NCBI GenBank assembly: GCA_963776055.1
Contig: CAVZLD010000014.1
Location: 310,001-374,000, forward strand
DNA length: 64,000 nucleotides
Reading direction: 5' to 3'
From: CAVZLD01 sp963776055
GTDB taxonomy: Bacteria > Planctomycetota > Planctomycetia > Pirellulales > Pirellulaceae
The notes beneath the pieces were generated by a model. It did not search any database, was not told where the DNA came from, and worked only from the letters and a program-made list of their open reading frames with translations. The position numbers and the translations under genes were made by a program. Positions within the stretch are counted from its first letter, which is position 1; each line of letters begins with the position of its first letter. Below, in pieces: positions 8,401 through 17,353 of this stretch.

Positions 8401-9840
8401 CTATCCGGCCGTTTCCGCGGGCAATTCGGGCCGAGCCGCCCAGTCCGACCAGCTCGCATCGTACCAGTAGACGTTCGGATAGCCGAGCAGATGCTTCAGC
8501 ACGAAGAACGTCTGGCTCGCCTGATGTCCGGTTCGGCAGGTCACGACAATGGGCGTGTCTGTCGTCGGGATGATCGCGGAATAGGCAGCAGCCAGCTCTT
8601 CGACCGGCTTGAGATGACCGTCCTCCGTCAAGTCCTCGCTATAGGGTCGATTCAAAGACTGAGGGATGTGGCCCGCGCGAGCCTCACGCGATTTGGCCCC
8701 CGTAAAATACTCCGGCGGGCGCACGTCCAGGACGACCGCCTGACGGCTCTGCAACTGCTGGATCGCCTGACGATCCACCGTGAACGAATCGTCCGCGGTG
8801 GGCGCCGGATAGCGACTTACTGGTACGGTCGGAAAAGCGACGTCCCACGCACGATTCTCGGCCGCCCATTGGCCGAAGCCACCTTCCAGGATTGCCCAGC
8901 GTTCGTGCCCCACTCGCTGCAACGCCATGCTCACCAGTGTGGCATCGCGGAGCGAGTCGCCGGGGACGATCACGACCTGGTCGGTGGGCTCGATTCCCAT
9001 CAGCGACAACAGTCCTGCCAGGATTTGGGGCGGCAACAGCATCGACGGAATTCCCGCCACCTCGCCCCGCAGATTCTCCACATTCACGCACAACGCACCT
9101 GGAAGATGGCTCGTCGTGTACTCCGCGTGTGTCCGGCAGTCGATCAGTTTCAAGTCCGGTCGCGAGAGATTCTGCTCCAGCCACCGCGTATCGACGAATC
9201 GCTCCCAACGTTCCGTGGGCGGAGTCGTCTGCCGAGCGGTGGTGACCCGAGGGGGTTCCTGTCCGAGGAAGTACGATCGCCACGCATTGACGCGGGCGGC
9301 TTGTTGAGCAGACAGAACTTCCGAACGCAGGGAGACCGGTTTGAGGCACCATTCGACAAATCCGGTCAATCCACCGGTCAGCATGTACACGTTCTGGAAT
9401 CCGGCGCGGGCCAGAATGTCACGGGCCTGGGCCGGGTGCGTCATGCCGTTGGAATACAACACGATCGATCCTCGGTTCCGATAGGGAGCCAGCTGGTTGA
9501 TCAGCTCCGAGAGCGGAACATTGACGGCCCCGCGAAGATGAAAGTCGGCGTATTCCTGTGGCGTTCGCACATCCACCACCACCAGGTCCGAATCACCCTG
9601 CAGCAAGCGATCCGCCAGCTCTTCGGGTTCGAAATGATCTTCTTCGGCTTGGATCGATTCCAACAGCGCCTGGGCGGCCGAACCGCTCATCGCCTGATCG
9701 GATGCGGCCGAACCGGTGGCACTCGGGAAGATGAAGACGGCCGCCGAGAGCGTGACGAAGGCAAAGGCAAACGCCTTCAGGAAAGCGCTATTCAGGTAAC
9801 GGCCTACTCCGGTGGCCCGCTCCTCGACCCATTCCGACAC
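8401..9840 (-). CDS. Exported triple-rhodanese protein
   Basis: Three rhodanese (sulfurtransferase) domains lie in tandem after a hydrophobic export signal (FLKAFAFAFVTLSAAVFIFP). Domain 1 has DLVVVDVRTPQEYADFHLRG but its active-site loop reads LYSNGMTHP, without Cys. Domain 2 (LKLIDCRTHAEYTTSHLPGA) has a Gly/Asp loop (VPGDSLRDA). Only domain 3 keeps a catalytic Cys in VVTCRTGHQASQ. Thus one active and two degenerate domains are predicted. It is the last gene of the sulfur operon and overlaps the end of the preceding YeeE gene by about 50 bases if the GTG at 9840 is used. That start is uncertain. Its likely role is handling sulfane sulfur outside the cytoplasm. Confidence 0.82.
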   Translation of the reverse strand: MSEWVEERATGVGRYLNSAFLKAFAFAFVTLSAAVFIFPSATGSAASDQAMSGSAAQALLESIQAEEDHFEPEELADRLLQGDSDLVVVDVRTPQEYADFHLRGAVNVPLSELINQLAPYRNRGSIVLYSNGMTHPAQARDILARAGFQNVYMLTGGLTGFVEWCLKPVSLRSEVLSAQQAARVNAWRSYFLGQEPPRVTTARQTTPPTERWERFVDTRWLEQNLSRPDLKLIDCRTHAEYTTSHLPGALCVNVENLRGEVAGIPSMLLPPQILAGLLSLMGIEPTDQVVIVPGDSLRDATLVSMALQRVGHERWAILEGGFGQWAAENRAWDVAFPTVPVSRYPAPTADDSFTVDRQAIQQLQSRQAVVLDVRPPEYFTGAKSREARAGHIPQSLNRPYSEDLTEDGHLKPVEELAAAYSAIIPTTDTPIVVTCRTGHQASQTFFVLKHLLGYPNVYWYDASWSDWAARPELPAETAG

Positions 9841-10396
9841 GAAAGAAGGCGGCGACCGCAATGAGCGTGAACAGGAAACCGAAGGCGGCCTTGGACATGC
9901 CAAAGGCAAACAGAGGTTCTTCGTACGCCCCCAGGTCGCGCAAACCGGCGGTCCACGAATAGGTCTCGTTGTAGAAGATGGAACCGATGACAACGCCGAC
10001 TAAGAACACCAGCGCATCGAGCTTCCCGCTGGTCAGTCCCACCGCTGCCGTGCCCGGGCACCAACCGCCCATGGCAAACCCCACTCCGAAGATCAAGCCT
10101 CCGATCGCCTGCGCCCCGTAGACCGTCGGCAGCAGATTGACCTGTTGTTCCAGGTTGATCCACCCCATTCCTACGGCGAACGACAGTCCCAGCATTCCGG
10201 TGATCAGCGCCGTGAACATCACCTTGATCACGGTCATGTCACGCAGGTAGAAGACGCCCACAAGTTTCCGCGAACTGCCAAAGCCGGCTCGCTCCAGGGC
10301 AAACCCAAAGGCAAGACCGATCAGCAACGAGACGAAGAACGTCCGGGGTCCGGGTTGCATCACCAATTGGTCGGTGCCAAAGAATGTCTCAATCAT
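9788..10396 (-). CDS. YeeE/YedE (DUF395) sulfur-compound transporter, half 2
   Basis: This is an intact 202-residue multi-pass membrane protein of the YeeE/YedE family. Characterised members (TsuA/YeeE) import thiosulfate through conserved cysteines. The hallmark GGLIFGVGFAMGGWCPGTA is present and its Cys lies in a re-entrant loop. FALERAGFGSSRKLVGVFYLRD is the typical N-terminal signature. The ATG at 10396 overlaps the stop of the upstream YeeE gene by eight bases (ATGATTGA), with GAGGAGG just upstream, so translation is probably coupled. Each gene encodes half of a full-length transporter, and a two-protein transporter is likely. Confidence 0.9.
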   Translation of the reverse strand: MIETFFGTDQLVMQPGPRTFFVSLLIGLAFGFALERAGFGSSRKLVGVFYLRDMTVIKVMFTALITGMLGLSFAVGMGWINLEQQVNLLPTVYGAQAIGGLIFGVGFAMGGWCPGTAAVGLTSGKLDALVFLVGVVIGSIFYNETYSWTAGLRDLGAYEEPLFAFGMSKAAFGFLFTLIAVAAFFRVGMGRGAGHRSRPLPE

Positions 10397-10943
10397 TCCA
10401 TTGCCTCCTCACAAACCAGGCCGTGGCATACCCACCGACGAATACACAGATGACGAACACGATGCTCCCGTTGGCCAGCAGTGCGCCACCCGTAAGCGCC
10501 TGCCCGGAAGTACAGCCACTGGCCAGGCGGCTGGAAAAACCGACCAGCACTCCGCCGATCAGGGCGCACGTCAATCGGAGTTGCGGCGAGGCACTCGCGC
10601 CTTTCTCCACTGTCAGGTGCAGCCGCCGGGCGGCGATCGCCGAGAAGAAGCCCCCCAACAGCACTCCCGCGAACATGAACACCAGGTAGTAGGACAGCGG
10701 ATTCGCGCCCTCGGCGAACCAAGGGCCAAAGTACTCACTGGCCATCGTGTGCGCCGGCGCAATCCATCGCATCAGGACGGCGCCGAATCGGGCCGGTGCG
10801 GCCGAAGCTCCCAGCCCGGCCCCCAGCGTAAGAAACGAGATCAGCAGCGTCATGCCGAGAAACAGCCCGGCAAGATAGGGATTCCAGTACGGCGCCGCTC
10901 CCGCAGGATGATCGACGGTCGTCGATGTCTCGGTCTGACTCAT
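10389..10943 (-). CDS. YeeE/YedE (DUF395) sulfur-compound transporter, half 1
   Basis: This is a roughly 184-residue membrane protein starting at the ATG at 10943 (MSQTETSTTVDHPAG). It contains YWNPYLAGLFLGMTLLISF and the conserved Cys loop SSRLASGCTSGQALTGGALL. It has about four membrane helices. The start lies two bases after a candidate stop of the upstream persulfide dioxygenase-rhodanese gene, which suggests tight coupling. Paired half-size YeeE proteins beside rhodaneses and persulfide dioxygenases are a known arrangement in bacterial sulfide/thiosulfate metabolism. The exact substrate (thiosulfate, sulfite or persulfide) cannot be read from sequence. Confidence 0.88.
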   Translation of the reverse strand: MSQTETSTTVDHPAGAAPYWNPYLAGLFLGMTLLISFLTLGAGLGASAAPARFGAVLMRWIAPAHTMASEYFGPWFAEGANPLSYYLVFMFAGVLLGGFFSAIAARRLHLTVEKGASASPQLRLTCALIGGVLVGFSSRLASGCTSGQALTGGALLANGSIVFVICVFVGGYATAWFVRRQWND

Positions 10944-10945
10944 GA

Positions 10946-12961
10946 CTAACACCCCGCTTTCTTGCGTTGCGGTCGGACAATGGGAGCCGCCGGCTGCCGG
11001 CCCGGTGTCGACATCGATCCACTCGGAGTAGGCATCGCCGCCGCGCACCGCCGGAGCGGACGGCATCGCAGATCCGCGGCGAACGGGCGGGACCGGTCTC
11101 CGACCAGTAAGCCTCCAGTCCGCCGTGCAACGCCTTGATGTTCCGCTCCGTCTTCTGAGACAGCACCCCGGCCACCATCATCGCCAGCGATCCGTCACGA
11201 CAAACCACGATCAACGGTCCGGCGCCGGTCAGATACGCTGGATTGTTCAGCAGATCGGCGACTTCGACGTTCTCGGCACCCGGCAGGCTGTAATCCGCAA
11301 AGTGATCTGGCGGCCGGATGTCGACCAGTTGGAAGGTTCCGGGCAGATCCAGCATCAACCGTTTCAGATCATCCGCCGAGATCCGATCGGCCAGTCGAAC
11401 TTCGCGTTTTGGTCCGCCCACCGTGGCACCGGCTGAGGTCTCCTGAAGACCGGCAAGCCGGCTTCAATCCAAGCCTCCGAACCACCCACCATGCTCCGGA
11501 CATCCTCGAATCCCTTCCGTTCCAGGATCGCCCACGGCGAGACTCGAACGATACGCACTGTTGCAGACAGCAATCACCGGATGCGAGCGGATCCAGCTTC
11601 ACCGACTCCTCGGCGAGATGATTCAGCGGAATATTGACCACCGTACCGATCCGCAAGGCCATCCATTCCGCCGGCAGTCGGACGTCCACCACCACGGGCG
11701 ATTCCGGGCTCTGCATCTGGGCGTAGAGCTCCCGCGGCGTGATCGTCTTGCTGCTCTTCAACGGCAGTCCCGCCGACTTCCATTCCTCCATCAACAAACA
11801 CTGCGGCTCGTACCCCACTCGATGCAACCGATGGGTTGCTTCACGCAACTGAGGTTCATCCCCGACAAGAACCGTGTCCGCTTCCCAGGGAACCATCATC
11901 CCTACCCAGGTCTCAAAGCGACCGCGGAGGGCAATGTTGACCGCGTTGGGGACGTGCGCGGCGGCATACACGGCCGCATCGCGGACATCGACCAGATAGT
12001 GTTTCGATACGTCCGAGATTTCAGGACTCGGACCGATCAGCGGCAATTCCGGTGGATCCCAGGCCACCGGTAGGGTCCTTGCCGGTTCATGGCGGCGTTG
12101 TGCTGGAAGTACTGCGGTGCCTCCGGCAAACCATCCAGGATCGCCGCCACGAACTCGCCCCGACTCTTGTGCTGCAAGATCGGGTTGGAGACTTTCTGCT
12201 CGCCGATCGTCGAAACCGGATCGTCACTCAGGTGCGCCCCGCACAGCGATCCGGCTCCATGCGCAGGCAAGACCAACACCTCGTCCGGCAGCTTGGAGAG
12301 CTTCTTCGTCCACGTGTCGAACATCATGGACGCCAGCGTCGACGCAGACATGTTGTCACCCAGCAAATCGGGCCGGCCGACACTGCCCACGAAGAGCGTG
12401 TCGCCCGTGAACATCATCAGCGGCTTCTGCGGCTCCTGCTCGACGGAACAAGACACCGCAAGTGCAATCGGGCGTGTGCCCTGGCGTCTCCAAAATTCGC
12501 ACAACGGCCTGCCCAATGTCGATCGAGTTGCCGTCAGAAATCGGCTGATGCTCGTATTCAGCATTGGCATGCACGCTGATGTAGATTGGCACATTCAACT
12601 GCCGGGCGAACTCGATGTGGCCGGCCACGAAATCCGCATGGCTGTGCGTCAGGTAGACCGCCTTGATCGTGCAGTTCTCTTTCTGCGCCGTATTGACGTA
12701 CGTCTCAATATCGCGTCCGGGATCCACGACCAGACACTCTCCGTCACTGATCAACATGTAGGAGAAGTGCGAGAGGACAGCCAGATCGAATTGAATGACC
12801 TTGCCCCCCGCGAAGTCGTAGCGTGCCAATCGCCTGGTACTGGGCGGCTTCGTTACCGTGGGTGGATGATTCCGCATCTTCCATCTGACCCCGTATCGGA
12901 CCGGCGAGTCGGAGCTAACAGCAAGCCGGCGGAGCAGGAACCAACGCGAGATCTCTTTCAT
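10946..12961 (-). CDS. CstB-like persulfide dioxygenase fused to three rhodanese domains (frame-disrupted)
   Basis: The N-terminal metallo-beta-lactamase fold has the persulfide dioxygenase signature: FSYMLISDGECLVVDPGRD, THSHADFVAGH, ETPGHTPDC and GDTLFVGSVGRPDLLG. These supply the expected two-His-one-Asp iron ligands. APQYFQHNAAMNRQGP then leads into rhodanese domains. The first (YLVDVRDAAVYAAAHVPNA) has no Cys at its active-site position (VLVGDEPQL), as in CstB. The second keeps Cys in VCNSAYRSS and the third in VVCRDGSLAMM. Frame changes are needed near 12445, 12075, 11570, 11440 and 11070. The stop at 10946 is the best guess. The N-terminus may be a signal peptide. Family knowledge predicts oxidation of persulfide to sulfite plus sulfur transfer to give thiosulfate. 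Confidence 0.82.
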
Positions 12962-13416
12962 GGTCTCGGATCCCTATTCCTGAATGCGTTCGTCGCGCGG
13001 AAAAGGCAACGCACAGGGGATGTGCGAACGCGCGACCGTGGGCAGGTGAAGCGATGCATCTGAACGAATCATTCCGTCCGAGCGTCCATCAGACTAGATC
13101 CTGAAAAACCATGCGTCAACGGGAAGAGCTGCCGTTTGGCCGGCGGCCCGGCGCGATCAACGAAAGATCGACAAGCCGTTTGCCGAGGGCAGCCTGTTCC
13201 CGCGGTCGCACCGACCGCATAAACTGGGAGTCTGAGATCAACCGCAGCGAAACTCGTGCGGAATCTCGGCGTCAAGTAGGGGCTGTGACGGAAGCGAGCA
13301 CCGGACCGCGCGATGTAGCCAGAGCTCTTGATCAGGTTCCGGTGCAAGAACGAGTTCCGTGAGGGCAGAACGCAACGACAGCATCCATACGACAACATCA
13401 TGAGGTGAACGGCACA
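12962..13416. other. Divergent intergenic region
   Basis: About 450 bases separate the sulfur operon (minus) from a sulfatase (plus). It presumably holds both promoters. I see no convincing gene, RNA or operator, apart from GAGGTG before the sulfatase start at 13417. Confidence 0.5.
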
Positions 13417-14991
13417 ATGAGGATTTCGATTTCGCTGATCATTGTTTTGGGTGTTTTGAGCGCAACCTCCTCGGCAGCGGACCGGCCCAACGTTCTGGTG
13501 ATCCTGGCCGATGATCTCGGATTCTCGGATCTCGGCTGTTACGGAGGCGAAATCAAGACCCCCCATCTCGATGCCCTCGCTGATCATGGACTGCGGTTCA
13601 CACAGTTCTATAACACGGCGCGCTGCTGGCCGACTCGAGCCGCCCTGTTGACCGGCTATTACGCACAGCAGGTCGGTCGAGACAGCTTGCCGGAAGTGCG
13701 CGGGGGAGCCCGGGGAAAACGGCCCGCCTGGGCACGCCTGTTGCCCGCGATGCTGCGACCGCTCGGCTACCGTTCCTATCACTCCGGCAAATGGCACATC
13801 GACGGACCGCGCCTGGCCACGGGCTTCGATCACTCCTACAGTCTCGAAGACCACAATCGCTTTTTCGCGCCGCAACAACATCTGGAAGATGACAAGCCAC
13901 TGCCACCCGTTCCCGCCAACGCCGAATATTATTCCACAACTGCGATTGCCGACCACGCCATCCGCTGCCTACAAGAACATGCGCAGCAGTTTCCGGACCA
14001 GCCCTTCTTTCAGTATCTCGCATTCACGTCCCCACACTTCCCACTGCAGGCCCCCGCCGCGGATATCGAGCGTTACCGGGACGTCTACGGCCAGGGGTGG
14101 GATCAGATTCGAGAGCAGCGTTGGCAGCGGATGCAGCGGATGAATCTTGTCCGCGGCTCTCTCTCGGCGTTGGAGCCGGAGGTCGGCCCGCCTTATCACT
14201 TCCCCGAGGCGATCAAGAAACTCGGGCCGGCGGAGGTCAACCGCCCCCTCGCCTGGGATGCGTTGAACGAAGACCAACAAGCGTTCCAAGCCGCGAAGAT
14301 GGCCGTGCACGCGGCAATGATCGATCGGATGGATCAGGAAATCGGGCGCGTATTGGAACAGATCCGAGCGATGCATGCGTGGGAGAACACGCTGATCGTC
14401 TTTCTGTCCGACAATGGGGCTAGTGCCGAAATCATGGTCCGCGGCGACGGACACGATCGTTCCGCCCCCGCCGGTTCGGCTGCCACCTTTCTTTGTCTGG
14501 GCCCCGGTTGGTCGAGCGCCGCTAACACGCCTTTCCGCCGACACAAGACTTGGGTCCATGAGGGAGGGATTGCGACTCCGCTGATCGTGCATTGGCCCGC
14601 CGCCGTTACCGACCGCGGTGCGCTGCGACACACGCCGGGACATGTGATCGATATCGTACCCACCGTGCTGGAAGTTGCCGGTGTGCAGCCGAAAGAAGCC
14701 TGGCAAGGAACGCCCGTCCCGCCACCGGGTACGAGTCTCGTGCCATTGTTCGCCCCGGACGGCTCCGTCCCGCGCAACGATCTGTGGTGGCTGCACGAGG
14801 GCAATCGCGCAATCCGCGTCGGCGATTGGAAACTGGTGGCTGCCGGAAAGCAAGCGCCGTGGGAGCTATACGATTTGAGTCAGGATCGGGCCGAATCCCG
14901 CAATCGAGCCGCAGAACTCCCGGAAAAAGTCGAGGAATTAAGCCGGTTGTGGCTGCAGCGTGTGGAGGAATTCTCGCGTCTTGCCCGCTGA
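13417..14991 (+). CDS. Secreted arylsulfatase-type sulfatase
   Basis: This intact formylglycine-dependent sulfatase has about 524 residues from the ATG at 13417. That ATG has GAGGTG upstream and is preferred over an in-frame GTG at 13405. A signal peptide (ISISLIIVLGVLSATSSAA) is followed by RPNVLVILADDLGFSDLG, which carries the metal-binding Asp pair. The FGly motif is CWPTRAALLTG, with Cys to be converted to formylglycine by a sulfatase-modifying enzyme. YHSGKWH, IVFLSDNGAS and a late KTWVHEGGIATPLIVHWP are further family motifs. It probably removes sulfate from polysaccharides in the periplasm or outside. Substrate is not deducible. It lies upstream of the redox cluster with a 343-base gap. 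Confidence 0.92.
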   Translation: MRISISLIIVLGVLSATSSAADRPNVLVILADDLGFSDLGCYGGEIKTPHLDALADHGLRFTQFYNTARCWPTRAALLTGYYAQQVGRDSLPEVRGGARGKRPAWARLLPAMLRPLGYRSYHSGKWHIDGPRLATGFDHSYSLEDHNRFFAPQQHLEDDKPLPPVPANAEYYSTTAIADHAIRCLQEHAQQFPDQPFFQYLAFTSPHFPLQAPAADIERYRDVYGQGWDQIREQRWQRMQRMNLVRGSLSALEPEVGPPYHFPEAIKKLGPAEVNRPLAWDALNEDQQAFQAAKMAVHAAMIDRMDQEIGRVLEQIRAMHAWENTLIVFLSDNGASAEIMVRGDGHDRSAPAGSAATFLCLGPGWSSAANTPFRRHKTWVHEGGIATPLIVHWPAAVTDRGALRHTPGHVIDIVPTVLEVAGVQPKEAWQGTPVPPPGTSLVPLFAPDGSVPRNDLWWLHEGNRAIRVGDWKLVAAGKQAPWELYDLSQDRAESRNRAAELPEKVEELSRLWLQRVEEFSRLAR

Positions 14992-15334
14992 GCAGCTCGC
15001 ATGCTCCCGCCAGCGTCCGCGAAAGTCATTGAGAAGCGGAGTCCTCCCGAGCGGGCCGGCCGGTTTTGGGAGGCAACCCGTGTTCTGACCGAATCGCCGA
15101 CAGCAGCTGCGACGGGGCCGCCCGCGGCACGCTCGCCCAAGTCTGCTCGACTCCCGCAAGGTTGTGGCACGGCAGCCGTCCGCGCTACGCCACGTCCCCT
15201 GCAACTCCTACAGGCCTCAGGAACCGGTCTGCGATCTGAGCTATCCTATTTGTGACGCTTTGCAGACACGCGTCTTCGCCAGGCGTCATTCGTCGTCACT
15301 AATTCGGGCCTTGTTCTGAGCGAAAGCGTTTTCG
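14992..15334. other. Intergenic region upstream of redox cluster
   Basis: These 343 bases precede the dihaem protein gene. No gene or clear structural RNA was found. It is the likely promoter region of the 15.3-26.1 kb cluster. Confidence 0.45.
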
Positions 15335-17329
15335 ATGTTGTTTCGGTCTCCCTTCCCGTCGTGCTGGCCCCCCCGTTTCCGAGGGTTGGGAGTGATCTTG
15401 GCCAGTATCTTGGTGGCTGGCTTCACAGAACGGGCACACGCACAATCGACAGCTCCACCGGACTTCGATTCACCAATCCTTGCGACGCAACTGCCGATCC
15501 GTACGGCCGCCGAGCAATCCGCCTCTTCCTCGGGTGGCATGCTGCCCAATGCTTGGGGCGTGGGAGGCCAGATTGTCCTGTTGTCGCCGGGCGCGCCGCC
15601 GCACGTACTGCCGACGGGGCTGCACAGTGCCTGCGACCCCCAACTCAGCTTTGACGGCAAACAGTTGTTGTTGGCCGGCCGCAAGTCGGCGGAGGACAGC
15701 TGGAACATTTACGAGATGACGGTGGACGGATCCGGTCTGCGACAAATCACACGGGGCATCGGGGATTGCCGCAATCCAAATTACCAATCTGACTATTATC
15801 AGATCAGCGACGAAGATGTGGCGTGGCGTCAAATCACCTTTGTCCGCTCTAGCTCCGACGAAAGGAACGAGTACGGAACGGCACCCGTCACGAGCATCTA
15901 TTCATGCAAACTGGATGGCACGGATGTCACGCGGTTGACTTTCAACCTTTCCAGCGACCGTGACCCGCATCTGACCTGGGATGGTCGGTTGGTGTATGCC
16001 AGTTGGCAGCGACGAACGCTGCAGCACGGACTTCCCGGCCGCATCGTCCTATTGGGAATCAACGTTGACGGAACGGACGGTGGGCCGATGGTTGTCGACA
16101 GTGGCAGACGCATCAAGCAGATGCCGTGCAGCACGTCCAACGGATTGCTGATCTTCGTGGAGGCCGACCGCGTCGCCTGGGATGGAGCAGGAGCGCTCTC
16201 CTGCGTCAGTCTGCGACGGCCAATTCACACGTACCGACAACTCACGCAACCGGCGGACGGATTGTTCCACTCTCCCTCTGCGCTGCCCGACGGCAAGATC
16301 CTTGTCTCCCGGCGAACGGCGGACGGTACAGAGCCTCACGCGGTCTATCGTTTCGATCCAGATTCCAAGCAAATGGATCGGCTATTCGGCGATGCGCAAC
16401 ACCATTATTTGCAGGCCCAGTGTGTGGCCGAGCGTCCCCTGCCGGATGGACGATCCAGCTCTGTCAACAAGAGTGATCCTCGGGGCAAACTCTTCTGCAT
16501 GGACGTCTATACGAACGATCTCAACAAGTCCTCCTGGATGCCGCGCGGTGCGGTCAAGAAAGTCCGGATCCTGCAAGGAATCCCGCGAAGTATGCCAGAC
16601 TCGGCGGGCGATACCGCCGGCAACGCTCGCAAGCTGGCGGAGCGACGTTTGCTGGGTGAAGTACCGGTCGAGGCAGACGGGTCATTCCACGTCGAAATTC
16701 CGGCCAACACGCCGATCGAGTTGCAGTTGCTGGACGAAGACGAGATTTCGCTGCGTAGTTGTGGTTGGATCTGGACCCCAAACCATTTCAATCAAGGCTG
16801 CATTGGCTGCCATGAAGACCCGGAATTAACGCCGGAAAATCGAATGGTGCTGGCGCTCGAAAAGCCGGCTGCGCCAGCCTTCCCGCCGGAACCGTTGCGA
16901 CCGGCGATCGACTTCCGACGCGACCTGATGCCGGTAATCCAACAGAAGTGCCTTCCCTGCCATGGCCCGGAGGGCAGCCCCCCGCTCCTGACGGACGCGG
17001 TTCCATCTTCGTCCGATGCGGCGGCCACGCAGTCCGCCCGTGTCGTCTACGAGCGATTGTTGGCGTCGGCGGAGCCAGCCGGTCCTCCGCATCGTGGCCA
17101 GTATGTCGATCCCGGGCGGGCCCGCACGAGTCCGCTCGTCTGGCACCTTTTCGGCCGCAACCTTGCCCGACCCTGGGACGCACCTGCCACGGACCTGCCC
17201 GCCCAACCGATCCCCCCCGATGCGACCATTTCGCTCACCGCGGAAGAGAGAGTAAACTTCGTCAAATGGATTGATTTCGGAGCGTCCTGGACGGCGCAAC
17301 CCATTCCGGGCAAGGCCTCGCCCAACTGA
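15335..17329 (+). CDS. Exported dihaem propeller protein, hydrazine-synthase-alpha-like
   Basis: This intact 664-residue protein has a long signal peptide ending near AHAQS. TolB/PD40-type repeats follow (PQLSFDGKQLLLAGRK, IYSCKLDGTDVTRLT, DPHLTWDGRLVYASWQ). The middle segment VRILQGIPRS through GEVPVEADGSFHVEIPANTPIELQ and LRSCGWIWTPNHFNQGC resembles the middle domain of hydrazine synthase alpha-type proteins. Two c-type haem sites are CIGCH (residues 489-493) and CLPCH (539-543). Proteins of this shape are common in non-anammox planctomycetes, so hydrazine synthesis is not implied. A periplasmic redox or sensory role is likely. The next gene starts 24 bases downstream. Confidence 0.82.
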   Translation: MLFRSPFPSCWPPRFRGLGVILASILVAGFTERAHAQSTAPPDFDSPILATQLPIRTAAEQSASSSGGMLPNAWGVGGQIVLLSPGAPPHVLPTGLHSACDPQLSFDGKQLLLAGRKSAEDSWNIYEMTVDGSGLRQITRGIGDCRNPNYQSDYYQISDEDVAWRQITFVRSSSDERNEYGTAPVTSIYSCKLDGTDVTRLTFNLSSDRDPHLTWDGRLVYASWQRRTLQHGLPGRIVLLGINVDGTDGGPMVVDSGRRIKQMPCSTSNGLLIFVEADRVAWDGAGALSCVSLRRPIHTYRQLTQPADGLFHSPSALPDGKILVSRRTADGTEPHAVYRFDPDSKQMDRLFGDAQHHYLQAQCVAERPLPDGRSSSVNKSDPRGKLFCMDVYTNDLNKSSWMPRGAVKKVRILQGIPRSMPDSAGDTAGNARKLAERRLLGEVPVEADGSFHVEIPANTPIELQLLDEDEISLRSCGWIWTPNHFNQGCIGCHEDPELTPENRMVLALEKPAAPAFPPEPLRPAIDFRRDLMPVIQQKCLPCHGPEGSPPLLTDAVPSSSDAAATQSARVVYERLLASAEPAGPPHRGQYVDPGRARTSPLVWHLFGRNLARPWDAPATDLPAQPIPPDATISLTAEERVNFVKWIDFGASWTAQPIPGKASPN

Positions 17330-17353
17330 CCATCGTTCTCACCGGAAAGAAAT

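Noticed and set aside
15335..17329. Evidence for anammox hydrazine synthase
   Set aside because: The similarity is to the general alpha-subunit-like fold found in many planctomycetes. No beta/gamma subunits or hydrazine dehydrogenase are present.
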